From NCBI GenBank assembly GCA_036346275.1, contig CM070722.1, positions 22,839,336 through 22,903,335 of the forward strand: a stretch of 64,000 bases of DNA. The letters run 5' to 3'. Shown here one piece after another: positions 1-10,992 of this stretch. How positions within the stretch are numbered: the first letter of the stretch is position 1; each line of letters starts with the position of its first letter. Under the pieces are notes generated by a model, which saw only the letters and a list, made by a program, of their open reading frames with translations, searched no databases and was not told the DNA's origin. The DNA is from Otatea glauca (Eukaryota; Streptophyta; Magnoliopsida; Poales; Poaceae). The position numbers were made by a program, and so were the translations under genes.

Positions 1-648
1 CCCTCTTGTACCTCACTTCTTCGAGGCCGGACATACATTTCGCTGTATGTCTGTGCGCTCGATTTCAAGCTTCTCCTCGTGCCTCTCACCGCCAGGCGGT
101 CAAGCGCATCTTCAGGTACCTTCGTGCTAACTCTGATTATGGTATTTGATACTCTTCTTCTTCTTGTCTATCTCTTAGAGCTTTTTCCGATGCCGACTTT
201 GCTGGCTATAGGATAGATAGGAAGAGCACTACTGGCACTTGCCAATTCATTGGCACTTCTCTTGTTTCTTGGTCATCTAGGAGCGATGCAGGGTTGCTGA
301 TCCACCGGTGAGGCCGAGTATGTTCTTTGCGACCGATTCTTTGTAGCAGTGCTCTGGATGAGATCGACCTTACGGGACTATGGGTAGAGATAGAGAGTGT
401 GCCACTTTTCTGTGACAAACACTTCAGCTATTTGCATTGCTAAAAACCCAGTGCAACATTCCCGGACCAAGCTCATTGATATTATATGTCACTTCCTTAG
501 AGACCATGTGGAGAAGAGAGATATCGCGCTTCAGTTCATAGAGAGTGACCTTTAGTTAGCCGATATCTTCACCAATCCTTTGGATAGCTCCAGATTTGTT
601 GCCTTGAGGAGTGAGCTTGGAGTCGTGAGCCCTTACGGCCTTTCGTGA
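1..648 (+). pseudogene. Sirevirus-like copia copy A: end of RT and RNase H
   Basis: This is the 3' end of a Ty1/copia polyprotein; the rest lies left of the window. The first 130 bases encode the conserved end of copia reverse transcriptase ([10 protein letters not shown], then [12 protein letters not shown] in shifted frames). They are followed by the RNase H signature (FSDADFAGY near 190) and the terminal copia motif (ADIFTNPLDSSRFVALRSEL), ending at TGA 646-648. RNase H removes the RNA strand during reverse transcription. Frameshifts near 290-330 and in-frame stops make it a pseudogene. The same region of copy C lies on the minus strand at 33.2-35.2 kb and supplied the alignment. Confidence 0.88.
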
Positions 649-2481
649 GGGGGAGCTGGTTTGTATATTATGTATTATATGTTTTCTTCCAGCTTTTCTT
701 TTATTTGTTTCTTCTGGGTGACTTTGGGCTTGTTTTCTTGAGTTGAGTTCACTCACTTAGACTTCTGGCATGCCTTGCATGGACCTCTTATCTTGTTCTT
801 TAGGTTGCTATGATGCGTGATTAACTGTTCTCTCTTCTCTCTAGGTTGAGTTCCCTCACAGTCTTATAAGTCTAGCAGGTATTGGGCCTCTGGTAGGCAG
901 TGCATGTGCACTCCTTAGTTGGGATCTAGAGTCAGCTTCCCTATGTCAGTCACCTGGGAAGATAAGAGCGAGTCTGAGCCGTAGTGAGTCTCTTCTATCT
1001 TATCTATTCTCAATAGCCACCCAGTTTTGCAGTTTCTCGACTTTTTCTCCTCATTCTGTTTTTCTAGTTGTTATTGAGTTCATTCGGGTTTTCTTTATGC
1101 CAAATCTTGATAATAACTCAACTTTAACCAGATTTAAGCTTAAAATTGATTCATTTGTTGAGGGGGAGTTTGGGAATCTGTTCATGCGTTGCATTTAGGC
1201 TGTATTTTCTGTTTTATATGCTTTGTCTGTTATGCAATTGACTCAATCTTCATGAAATACATCATGCTATATCTTTTGAAGAAAATCCCTAGCTTAGATA
1301 TTTCCAAGTCCATTTATCATGCTAAGCTTATTAAAATCTGAAAAATTTGAAAGCTTTAAATCAAAACTTGACGAAATATGTTGCTTTTACTTACTAAGTT
1401 TCTTCTCTAGGGGTTTTTACCATGAATTGTGAAATTTTGGATTTCTCTAGAGTCCCTATAGCATGTTGGGTGAGATTTGTTTAATCCATATTTGAGTCCT
1501 TCAGAATTGCTCATATGTGCTAAATTAAAAAAAATTGACTCTTTTGTGCAAAATTGATCTCAACACTTTATATTCACGAGATTGCTTCCCATTGCACTTG
1601 GGATGAACTTGGAATATATTGTGTATGACCAAGATCATTCTCTTAAGAGTTACCCTTGAGATTATTGAAAAAGGCTTGAGTCAATTTTTTTTTAAAAATG
1701 CAAATATTAAACACATAAGTGGGTAAACAATTCAAATAATGTCAAACATTTGCACCCCACTATGTTTTTTTAAAGTCTTAAAGGAAATTTGCATAAATTA
1801 AAAAATAAGCTTGAAGGACCTTATATGCACTTCAAAATTCCCCAAAGTGTTGAGTAGGTTGAACTCTAGGTTTTTCATTTGATCCTTGAGTGGTTTTGCT
1901 TCTAGCTTTGAAACTTTGCTAAGTTTTGCACTTGTCAAATCATGCTAAAATGAAATATTGTAAAACTCAGCTTTTTCATAAAATGTATTGGTCTTGGACA
2001 TGTCTTAGTTCTGTCATATTCTGAAATTGACAAGCTTGGTGTAATATCCTTCCATTTTGATCAATTGGATAATCTTCAAAGCTCTTTAGATTGCATTTCA
2101 TGCATACATAAAAAAAATTTGATACCTATATTGCCAAAAGGGGGAGAAAACGTAGAAAAGGCATCACTAAAAAGATAAAAATATGAATGCTTATTTGGTT
2201 ATTATGATCTTTGTAAATCTATGCTACTACTTCTTTTGGATCATAATTTCATAATCACATTTGACATGTTTAGTTGGATTTTAGAGTTTTTGTTGAAAAC
2301 TTGCTCTTTCTTAAATTTAACTCTAAAATCTAAATTCCTCTTCGTCAACTTTGTCATGATTTTATATCTTTCTCTCTTGACCAATTTTGGCTTTGCAATC
2401 AAATTGTTTTCTTCTTCCCTCATTCAAACACAAATTTATGCCTTTTGTGTGGTTTGTCAATATACTCATCAAGGGGGAGAT
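649..2481 (+). other. 3' non-coding region of copy A with repeated polypurine tracts
   Basis: About 1.8 kb of AT-rich sequence separates the pol stop from the 3' LTR and has no convincing coding capacity. The purine motif GGGGGAG recurs at about 648-656, 1160-1168, 2139-2146 and 2471-2478; the last copy directly abuts the LTR and is the expected plus-strand primer site. Repeated polypurine tracts and a long pol-to-LTR gap are known features of the Sirevirus lineage of copia elements. Some Sireviruses carry an envelope-like frame here; none is visible, and the 87-codon frame at 2221-2484 is probably chance. Confidence 0.75.
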
Positions 2482-4175
2482 TGAAGGACCATGCGGAAGT
2501 CCATCCATGTTTGTGGTGAGTATTTGACTTTATTTGAGCAAGGTGTGCTCAAGTTTGAGTTTAATTTGGATTGATTTTCAAAATGAAGCAATTTGAGTTG
2601 TCTCTGCCAAGAGTGGCAGTACCGGCCGTATGGGCGTGGTAGTGATGAGTTGGATGGGTTTATTGCATATCATTGTGGGCATTGCTATGTGAAAGGTTTT
2701 TTCTTTGTCTTTCATGGTTGCAGGGCGACGGTGCTAGGTCATGGTGAGGCGGAGGACGACTAGGACTAGGCGAGGAGCGTCGGAGGTCCAGACGGTTGGG
2801 AGATCGTCGGAAGATGATCAGAGACGGAGTCCGAGCAAGTCAAGAAGACAAGGCAAGGAGATGATGCTAGCTAGATGCCGCGTGGATCAATGAGGGCCGT
2901 CGGATTGACGTCTAGTTGATAGGTTAGCGGGTCTAGGTAGTATGCTTTGAAAACCGTGCAAAAAAACCCTGTATGTGTGTGGGTTTTGGGTTAGCCCTTG
3001 CATGGCTGTGTGTGTGGGTTAATCCTAGTCCTTAGATGAGTGCTCGAGGGTTGAGGGACTCATCCAAGGGTGGTAGGTGGCCCAAGAGTAGTATAAATAG
3101 GGGTGGAGGGGTAGCCTCCTCCCCTTGAAGGTTTTGAGGTTTTTGATGCTCCTTTGAGCTTTGCCCACATAAATGTGAGGCTTTGTAACCTCTTCTTCCA
3201 GAAATGAAATGTTTCCTCAAATCATTTGTTTTCTTTGTGCATTTACATTACGCATTTAAATTACGCAATTTACATTATGCACTTAAATTCCGCAATTAAA
3301 TTCAGCACTTACATTCTTGCAATTTACATTTATGCAATTTGGATTTGCCTCCCCTCCTTCTAAATGCTGTTCTTCTAGGATGTCTTGATGGTGTTCATTT
3401 GGTTCTACATCTTTCTTACACCCTTCGATAGACTAGAGATCAAGTTTCTTATCAAATTGCAAATCTGTCCAGACCATGTTCTTCGCGCAGCAGTCAGTGT
3501 TTTATTTTTCTAAAAATATAGAGAACACAGTTTTGAGTGATTATTATTGGATACGATGCAGGACTCATATATCCATCTGTATAAAATGTCTTGAGTCCAC
3601 TGGTTGCACCGTTTGAGAGCTATGAAGTGAAAACCGAGCCTCAAACTTTCTGGTCGAAGTTCCTGACTGTCTGTATTGCTTGATTTTTCATTCTTATTCT
3701 ACAAAGCTTTACGAGGTGATTTTTGGTGGAGTTTTTCAAGACTCAACTGTTCATAGGGAAAAAATGCTCACAAATTTTAGAGCAACAGAAGCTCACCAAC
3801 CACCTGTTCCAACTGAAGACAATTTTTGAAAATCTGCTTTAACTTTTCTGAAAAGAGACTTTGGTGTTTTACCTTTATCTCTTTTAGAAAAGAAGTATTT
3901 TGAATTGATTCCTCTTTTATGGACACTTGACATCCAGAATTGTGATTAAAAAACCCCTCACATGATTCATGGTTTTTATCCATGCAAGCTAGGGGTACAG
4001 ATAGTTGTTTAATTATTCTGGATTTTGGAGGGTGTGTGAATATGAGAAGCACCAGTTTGAACAAAAATCTTCAGGTGCTTTAGATTCTTATTGCAAGAGT
4101 GTCTGGAGTACTTTGAGTAGGAAAATTTTATTTGAGATCATTCACCCCCCCTCTGATTGCCATTTCGATCTTTTA
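2482..4175 (+). mobile_element. 3' LTR of Sirevirus-like copy A
   Basis: The LTR starts TGAAGGACC directly after the polypurine tract. It ends GATCTTTTA, where the other copies have GATCCTTCA, so two C to T changes have damaged the 9 bp terminal inverted repeat. The length is 1694 bp against 1641-1643 bp in copy C. A TATA box (GTATAAATAG) sits at 3091-3100 and drove transcription to the right. The upstream TSD is outside the window, so the insertion cannot be checked; the 5 bases after the LTR are GACAC. It aligns along its length with the LTRs at 10681, 29717, 40565 and 61649. Confidence 0.9.
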
Positions 4176-4794
4176 GACACGCGTCGCACATCTGCGAGAT
4201 GATCCAACGGCCAACGCACTACGCACACGCATCTCAATCACGAACGTCCGATTAAATCTAACGGCCAGAGCTTTACCCGAGCAAAACACTCCTGATGATG
4301 CAGACGTGGCACGATCTGGACGGTTCGGTGGAGATCCGACGGTGCGCAAGCTTCGGCACGGCGATGTCGCGGCGCCGAGTTCGAGAGCGAAGGCGACGCG
4401 GTTCCGACGGCGAACTAGCTCCTTCCGGCGACGAAGAGGTGGCAGCTTTGGCGCGGCTCGATGCGGTGAACCCGAAACTGGAACCCACGCGGCGGATGGA
4501 GGCTTGACGGCGACGAAACGGCGAGAAAACGAGCGGCGGCGCTACAAAGAACTACAGCGAGCACTCGGGGCTAAACAGCAGCAACTTCGGCGAAGAGGCT
4601 AGGCTAGCAGATGCGCACTGCGATGGCGATCCTCGGGGTGCGGTCCGCGCTTTAAATAGCCTCGGCATGCGCCCAGAAAAGGCAACCCTATATCACGCGG
4701 CGGCGGCGGCAAGTCGGCGTCGGATTCGGAAACCGAATCAGAAACGACGACCGTGAGCCGTCCGATCTGCAACGAGTGGCCACCATTAGATCAC
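4176..4794 (-). mobile_element. Tekay-type gypsy LTR fragment
   Basis: A GC-rich block full of 'ccaacggc' and 'gatcta' phrases that matches, by eye, the middle of the minus-oriented LTRs at 5274-8455 and 56106-59830. For example, the TTAAA..CCTCG..TGCGC string near 4650 corresponds to 59235 and 7870. Neither end of the LTR is present. Open frames here, such as 4306-4602, reflect high GC content and are not genes. It abuts the copy A LTR on the left and a plus-strand integrase scrap on the right. Confidence 0.6.
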
Positions 4795-5273
4795 GGCCGA
4801 TACGATCTGATCCGCCCTTCAGAAAGCGGAAGAGCAGATCGCCATGATTAGAGAGATTGAAGATTGCTCAGTCAAGGCAGAAGAGCTATGCCGATAATCG
4901 TCGCAGGGAATTGAGCTTTGAACCTGACATCAGTGGAGGAGTCTATGCCAGCCTGGAAGGAGAAATTCATTGAAGGGCCGGACAATTAGGGAGCAAGCCC
5001 AATCGGTTGCCTATGGCAAGATGAAGGCTTCCACGAAGTTTATTTATTTTCCGCTGTTTTCTTTCTTACTCTGATAATGTAAGCCCTACGCGGCTAATTT
5101 ATGTAAGGAGACCATATGGTAGTACAAATCAGTTTATATAAATGTTTGCACTATTTATGGTATCGCTGTAATGTCTGCAATGTGCAACCCTGTAAAGACT
5201 GTGTGTGCCAACGTGATCCTGGACTGGCACAGAATGCATAGAGGGTTCGGATTCTCAGAACCGGGTCCCGACA
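4795..5273 (+). mobile_element. Internally deleted Tekay-type gypsy remnant, opposite orientation
   Basis: About 4795-4940 reads on the plus strand as the integrase C-terminal stretch (AEEQIAMIRE, then QSRQKSYADN in shifted frame) seen at 50990-51090 in the full element. It jumps directly to the last ~300 bases of an LTR, ending CGGGTCCCGACA at 5273. Everything between, including the chromodomain, PPT and most of the LTR, is missing. The sequence after 5273 resumes a minus-oriented LTR of the same kind (compare 5274 with about 56565). This therefore looks like a plus-strand element inserted into a minus-strand LTR and then largely deleted. Confidence 0.6.
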
Positions 5274-8200
5274 TGCATCAAACAGCATTTTTAAACTAAC
5301 AATTTATTTAGATTAAAAGCGGTGAAACAGTTAATCATAGTATTAAGTTCTTTAAACAGTTTTTTCTCCGTAAACTTGGCACATAGCCTTAATCAATTTA
5401 TTTTCGCACAGGCACATAGCCACCCTTTCAACATTTTATTTTTAAAGATCTAACAATTGACTGTAATCCCCGAGCAATGTCCAATACCGCGGACACGGCT
5501 ATTCAAATAGATTTGACACTCTGCAGATGTTGTACACTTTACCCACAAGATACAGCCGCTCACCACACAGGTGATTGCCCACAACAAAGCCTTTCAGGAA
5601 CCTCTACCTTAACCAATGAACCTCTCCGGTATTGCCTTCACTATCACTCCCCTCACACAGAGCCGAAGTATAGGACAGGACAACACCGTTAGATGGGCAC
5701 CAAGCCGCAGCACAGGTACGCTCCCCCACACAGATACACCCCCGTGTACTGTCACCCCGAGGTATTAGAGGAAAGATATCAGAACCCTAATCAACTAGAT
5801 ATGTCCCATACCATACATGTGGTTGTACAGGTGACTCAGTTCAAAGACTTGCAAGGTGAAGTCCTTAGCTGACCAAGGTAAGACTTCCATCACTCAATGG
5901 TGGAACACAGCCCAATGTGGCGCACAAACTTACATCAATCATTATCCCATGGCCACATAGGCCCACTTGGCAGAAGCCTCTTGCCACTTGCCTCAGTCTA
6001 AATCATTTCCCACCCGGTTGATTATTGTGCAACACATGCCAGCAATAACTCAACATCGGTACGGAACCACATAGGTCTCCGTACTTCAATTTGATCACGT
6101 AGCATCATCACACTACTTTTCAAAATATATTCAATATTTCATTAGTCAATGTTGTTGCATGTTCCAAAAGATCATCCATGACTCGATGCAGGGCTAAGCG
6201 TCTAATCACGGTCTAGCCTCCCGTGTTGGCACAATATTAACATCCAACTAGTACAAGCAACCTAGGGTGACAATGACTTCAGGGCATACAAATAGTAATT
6301 TCAAGGTGGTATTTAACAATATGGGTTGATTAGCTACATTACCCAAATTAATTTAAATTCATTTTTAATTAATTTAGCATGCATAATTTCAAGCAAAATA
6401 TATTTTAAAAATTGGGATCGAAATTGTCAAAGCATCACTTGCCTTCGAAGAGTTGCTGGTCGTGTTCCGAAGCTTGATCTTGAGCAACGAACTCTTCCTC
6501 CAAACTTCCCGGCAAATTTGTGTCTACGCGTAAAAATTATATATGCAATAAATAACCAAAACAGTAGACTATATAACCTAAAATATTCAAATAAAATTCA
6601 CCATGAAAAGAGCACAATTTTAAAAAAATTTAGAAACTGGAATCACCTCAATCGGGGTTAAAATACAAAAGTTATAGCCTTTCAAAGTTTTAAATAAAAT
6701 ATAAATCAAAAAATAGAAAATCCCGAATTAATTTATTTATTTTTCTATTGAAAACTCGATTTATTGCGTCAGCGTGACGTCAGCCGACACGTGGCGCGAC
6801 CTGGCGTTGCCACGTCGCCTCGGTCCATGGACCGGGTCCATGGGCCGGCTCTCGTCTACGGTGGACTCGGTCCACGGAACAGTGCACCCAGCGCCACCAG
6901 ATGACGTCAGCACTGACGTCAGCCATCTCGAGATTCGTGCACAGACACGTGTCAGCATCTCGGCCATCCTACCACCGACGGCTAGATCACCGCACACGCG
7001 TCACCATCCAGACCGCACAAACCAGCAACGGCCAGATCTAACACCACACGCTACGATGCTTCGAAATCCCCGTGACACGCGTCACGCATCCAACCACGCC
7101 AATGAAATCTAACAGCCGACCACGCACCGACTCGATGACGCTTCGAGCTCCACGCCTCCACGCGTCACGCATCCGATGGCCCGATTAAAATCAACGGCCG
7201 AGATCCGGTCGTGGCCTCGATCAAAACACACATGCATCCGCACGCGATTCGGTGAGGGCACGACGACATCACCGTCGCACGTTCAAATCTGAATGGTGCG
7301 GATCCTTAGGGCAAACCCGATCTAATCTCCACTGCTTAGATCCAATCTAACAGCATAGGCTACCGGAGCTGTTTACTGTGCATTGCGCAACGCGGCACCA
7401 TCTGAGATGTTCATCTGAAATCTAACGGTCCAGATCTAACTGGAGCACAAACCCTAGAACTAATCTAAGTCGTTCATCTACACATCTACGGCCACGATCA
7501 ACAATAGTCAAAAGAGAAGGGCAGTGACGTGGACGAACCGTAACGGTGCGATGAAGATCGGACGGGCGTGGAAGATCGCGAAGGTCAGCGACGGCGAGAA
7601 GGAAGAAGCTGCTGACGCTGAAGAAGACGAGTTCGTCGGCGGTGCTACGGTGGTCCTCTAGCGTGAAGAAGTGGCCCGTTCGACGCAGCGAACCCAGAGG
7701 AGTTCAGAACCAACTCGGGCGACGGCGGAAGACAACCGACGGTGGCAAGGAGCAAAAACAGCGGCGGAGCGGAAGGGCAACTACGGCGAGCTCACACGAT
7801 GATTCTCGAATGTCTCGGCGTGCGTGAAAGGAGTCAAATAGCGCTGCGAGAGGAGCTCTGCACGACGCACTCAACGGAGACTTAAAAGCTGCCTCGACGT
7901 GCGCGCAAACACCGGCGAAACGAGCAGAAACGCTCGGCGGGGTTAACTCCTGTGATCTTGTGAAGATGATCGACGTGACGCAATCCTGGACGTCCACGTG
8001 GACTCGATCGGGGGGCGCACGCGCCTGGGTGACGCGGCGCAACGGCGACCGTTGGATCTCAATCCGACGGGCCGAACGCGAGGCGGCTAGGGTTTCGGCG
8101 AGATGGGCTGCGCGGGCCGACTGCACGGGCTAACTTGGGCCAGACCGAAGGGTTCTGTCCCAAACACTATTCTTGCGATTTTAAATCATTTTTAATTGAA

Positions 8201-8455
8201 ATAAATCAGGTAAATGGATAAAGCCAAAATAAATCGCAAAAATACCCGGAAAAATCCAGAAAAATTCTGGAAAATATTTTGAGACTTTTGGAACTCAAAT
8301 AAATTATTTCCAAAAAAACTTTGCTTAAACTTTTGTATTATTTTATTTGATTTCAAGAAGCTCTCATTTGAATAAATGCAAATAAATTCCAATAAATACC
8401 CAAAAATCAAAATAACTCCAAAATTTAAAATATGGCAAATTTTTAGGGTGTTACA
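5274..8455 (-). mobile_element. 3' LTR of a minus-strand Tekay-type gypsy element
   Basis: On the minus strand the LTR begins TGTAACACCC at 8455, immediately after a polypurine tract, and runs left for 3.2 kb. It lacks the terminal ~450 bases, which are displaced by the plus-strand remnant at 4795-5273. It is collinear with the solo LTR 56106-59830; for instance the 'ggcggtgaaacag' phrase is at about 5320 and 56610. The GC-rich half (6770-8130) holds several open frames, including 7704-8126 on the minus strand, that have no protein-family likeness and are not reported as genes. Confidence 0.8.
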
Positions 8456-8473
8456 AATCTCCCCTCTTAACAG
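8456..8473 (-). other. Polypurine tract (plus-strand primer site)
   Basis: Read on the minus strand this is TTAAGAGGGGAGATT, placed directly before the TGTAACACCC start of the LTR. It matches the AAGGGGGGAGGTT at 51543-51555 in the plus-strand chromovirus, and both are preceded by the same 'ggtcgagattc' phrase. Confidence 0.7.
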
Positions 8474-8490
8474 AATCTCGACCCCGAGAT

Positions 8491-8970
8491 TCAGGGTTGA
8501 CTATAGAATAGGTCTAGAAACTCCTTTTTCACATCTTCTTCTCGTTCCCACGTCGCCTCACTTTCTGAATGATTGCTCCATTGAACTCTGCAAAAGCGTG
8601 TTGACATGTTCCTGGTTTCTCTGTTCATTGTGTCCAGAATCTTCACCGGATGCTCTTTATAGGTCAGATCTTCTTGTAGCTCGATTGCTTCCAAAGGTGT
8701 TTGTTCTTCTAGCACCCGAAGGCATTTCTTCAATTGCGACACATGGAATACATCATGTACTCCTGCCAGTGACTGTGGCAACTCTAATTGGTACGCAACT
8801 TCACCCTTGCGACTCAGGATCTTGAATAGTCCGACATATCTGGGTGCGAGCTTCCCTTTTGCATGGAATCTTCTGACTCCTTGGAGTGGTGTAACTCTGA
8901 GATACACAAAATCTTCAGGTTCAAAGCTCAATTCCTTGCGACGATTGTCGGCATAACTCTTCTGCCTTGA
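8491..8970 (-). pseudogene. Gypsy integrase C-terminus with chromodomain (truncated)
   Basis: The reading frame shows the integrase C-terminal fold (QSRQKSYADNRR, FEPEDFVYLRVTPL, GKLAPRYVG, VHDVFHVSQLKKCL). It then runs into a chromodomain-like tail (VKILD, RVQWSNHSESEATWERE) ending at 8491. An integrase-linked chromodomain defines chromoviruses; with 3.2-3.7 kb LTRs this suggests the Del/Tekay clade. The frame is open for these ~160 codons, but everything upstream in the element is gone: homology to the full copy stops at about 8970, exactly where a foldback repeat begins. Confidence 0.85.
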
Positions 8971-8972
8971 TT

Positions 8973-9175
8973 GAGGATATGTGATTCGGGCTAGTTCCTG
9001 AGCTGTCGTACAACTCTGGAGAAAGATTCCGTAGCATCTCCTTGGTGTTCTCCGGATACACACCCCTCTTGACTTGTTGTCGAGATGTTTATTTGGAGAA
9101 CAGCAGGGAGATGCTACCAAAATTTTCTCTAGAGTTGTACAACAGCTTAGGAATTGTCCGAACCACATATCCTCG
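8973..9175. repeat. ~200 bp foldback (imperfect inverted repeat)
   Basis: The left arm 8973-9053 begins GAGGATATGTGATTCGG and contains GTACAACTCT and GTAGCATCTCC. The right arm 9094-9175, read in reverse complement, carries the same words in the same order (GAGGATATGTGGTTCGG, GTACAACTCT, GTAGCATCTCC). The loop is about 40 bases. By eye the arms are roughly 80 percent identical, so the transcript would fold into a long hairpin. It sits at the truncation point of the gypsy fragment. It could be a small foldback/MITE-like element or a deletion-associated inverted duplication; no target duplication was recognised. Confidence 0.65.
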
Positions 9176-9557
9176 AATGGGATTAGGACCTAACCTAATT
9201 AGAGATTAGGAGTCATTGTTGGTACGTACTTAGTTGGTCAATAGATAGATGTTTCTTCAAGATCATTCAATTGTTAATGCTTCCACCTTTATTTTCTTTC
9301 TTTGAAGTCAAAAGGATTTCAAGCTTACTATATGAGGTAATTCAATATCATTGTTGATGTTTTGAATGTATGTTTCCTGAGTGGGGAACTGAAAGCTCTT
9401 AAGTACGGAAGAATGTATCAAGAGTAAAATTATATATGTTGGAACCCATTCTCTATTTTGCAAAGGTAATTAAATAATTAATGTCAAAATATATATTTGA
9501 AATAGCTAAATGTGGCTCCAGTTTTTTCTTAATTTATTATGCGTAGTTTAATTGTAG
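9176..9557. other. Unassigned AT-rich sequence upstream of TNP2 fragment
   Basis: I see no reading frame or repeat end in this stretch. It may be 5' non-coding or intron sequence of the CACTA transposase fragment that follows: the last bases (TTTAATTGTAG before ATG at 9558) look like a 3' splice site. Confidence 0.35.
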
Positions 9558-10400
9558 ATGGACCGTGAAGAATGGATGTATCAGAAAAGCAGTGAGTGCT
9601 GAATTTCAGAGGGGTGTTAAGGAGTTCAAAAAAATTGTAGAAGAAGATATGGTCAAGAGGGGTGTAAACTTCATATATTATACTTGCTTTGATTGCATCA
9701 ATCTCAGGAGATTTAACAACTCACCTCAAATTGAAGACCACTTGATTTGACATGGCTTCGTGAGGAATTACACGTGTTGGATCCATCACGGGGAGACAAG
9801 TAGTACCCATCCGGTATGCAATGAAGACATGCTGGAACCGGATCACCAGTTGCAGCGTGATATGTTTGAGGAGGATAATTTAGAGCAAATATTACGGGAT
9901 GTGGTGGGAAATTATATGGAAAGAGAGTTTGAAAATTTTAAAAGCTTGATGGGAGACGATACCAAACCGTTGTTCTTGGGTTGCAAACTAGAATATATCA
10001 AGTTGGGTTCAGTCCTTACATTGTTTGAACTGAAAGCAAACAATATTGGACAGATACAAGTTTCAATGCACTTTTAGTTCTTCTATCGGATGTACGTTCG
10101 GAGGGAAATGAATTGCCAACAAGCATTTATGAAGAAAAGAAGCTACTATGTCCCATGGGAATGAAAATAGAAAGGATACATGCATGTTCGAATGATTGCA
10201 TCTTGTACCATAACGCGCATAAGGAATTGCACGTTTGTCCAGTTTGTGGTTTACCCCGGTACAAACAAAAGGAGAAGCGTAAGAGCCGAGGCAACGATGG
10301 CAAAAAGTTTTTAAAAGGGCACCTGCCAAGGTATTGTGGTACTTGCCCATAGTTCCCCATTTGGAGTGGTTCTTTGCAAATTCCAAAGAGGCAAAATTGT
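9558..10400 (+). pseudogene. CACTA (En/Spm) transposase N-terminal fragment, TNP2 type
   Basis: From ATG 9558 the frames give MDREEWMYQ, then after a frameshift EFQRGVKEF and CFDCINLRRFNN, which is the transposase-associated zinc-binding module at the start of plant TNP2 proteins. A second open stretch (9760-10077) contains HGFVRNYTCWIHHGE. A third (10113-10352) carries the start of the Tnp2 region with CSNDCILYHN and CPVCGLPRYK. It stops near 10400, well before the catalytic core, which TNP2 proteins of roughly 700-1000 residues would have. There are two or three frameshifts and one stop (9748). It is on the opposite strand from, and outside, the complete CACTA element at 12274-22505, so it comes from another copy. 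Confidence 0.85.
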
Positions 10401-10680
10401 TTCGTTCCACTCTGACCCACCCCTTGCCCCCCCCCGCGACCCCCACGCTAGTCCCACCACTCTGATCGACAGCGCCCCTCCGGTCTCGTATGCCCCTCCT
10501 GGTCTCCCACGCCCCCTTGCCACTGCCTCCCGACCGAGCATCCTTGCCCCTGCCTCTCGACCGTCGACCGTGCCTCTGGAGCTAGGGTTTTGTCGTCTCG
10601 AGCGCTATCCTCATGATTCAAGAAAAGGTAAGTTCTTTTCATGTATAATCAGTAGCTAGGGTTTCACCGGAGTGACATGT
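10401..10680 (+). other. GC-rich leader-like segment with splice donor (gene fragment)
   Basis: A C-rich stretch (CCCTTGCCCCCCCCCGCG and similar) passes through 'ctagggttttgtcgtc', wording common in plant 5' leaders. It reaches AAAAG|GTAAGT at about 10626, a strong consensus 5' splice site. A 107-codon frame is open but has no family likeness, so this may be untranslated leader. The intron-like sequence is interrupted at 10680 by a solo LTR and resumes at 22608. The nearest downstream exon-like sequence is 23286. It may be the first exon of a broken host gene, or captured sequence next to the CACTA fragment. Confidence 0.4.
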
Positions 10681-10799
10681 TGAAAGACCATGTAAAGATC
10701 TATCTTTGTTGGAGATGAGTTATTGACTGTGTTTAATTATGAGATGTTCATGTTTGAGTTTGATTTGAATTAGATTTTTTAATTGAAGCAATTTAAGTT

Positions 10800-10992
10800 G
10801 TGTCTTCCAAGGGCGGCACTACCGGCCTCAGGAGGGCGGTACTACCTGCCAGGGGGCGGCACTACCGGCATGGGAGCGGTAGTTATATTCCAGAGAGGGT
10901 CGTCATTTGGGATTCCGGTGGCGGCACTCACCGCCATGCTAGGCGGTAGTGCGGTCGGCGATACTACCACCCTAGGGCGGTAGTGCCGACTT
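10800..10992. repeat. Cluster of short GGCGGTAGTACC-type palindromic motifs in LTR U3
   Basis: Within the solo LTR, words such as GGCGGCACTACCGG, GGGCGGTACTACC, GGCGGTAGTGC and GGCGGTAGTGCCG recur about eight times in both orientations. One counterpart (GGCAGTACCGGCC) occurs at the same place in the LTR at 2482. Related words occur at 31201-31235 and 61788-61850. They lie upstream of the TATA region, so they could be a cis-regulatory block or a locally expanded repeat; function is not shown. Confidence 0.55.

Noticed and set aside
2221..2484. Envelope-like gene in the Sirevirus 3' region
   Set aside because: The 87-codon frame is hydrophobic but runs into the polypurine tract, and no matching frame exists in copy C.
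1..4175. Copy A as the displaced 3' half of copy B
   Set aside because: It is on the opposite strand, and the joined breakpoints could not be matched; other copies of the family are abundant, so there is no need to link them. Kept only as a possibility.
7704..8126. 140-codon minus-strand frame near a gypsy LTR start
   Set aside because: It lies wholly inside a GC-rich LTR segment; the collinear region of the LTR at 56106-59830 does not keep the frame.
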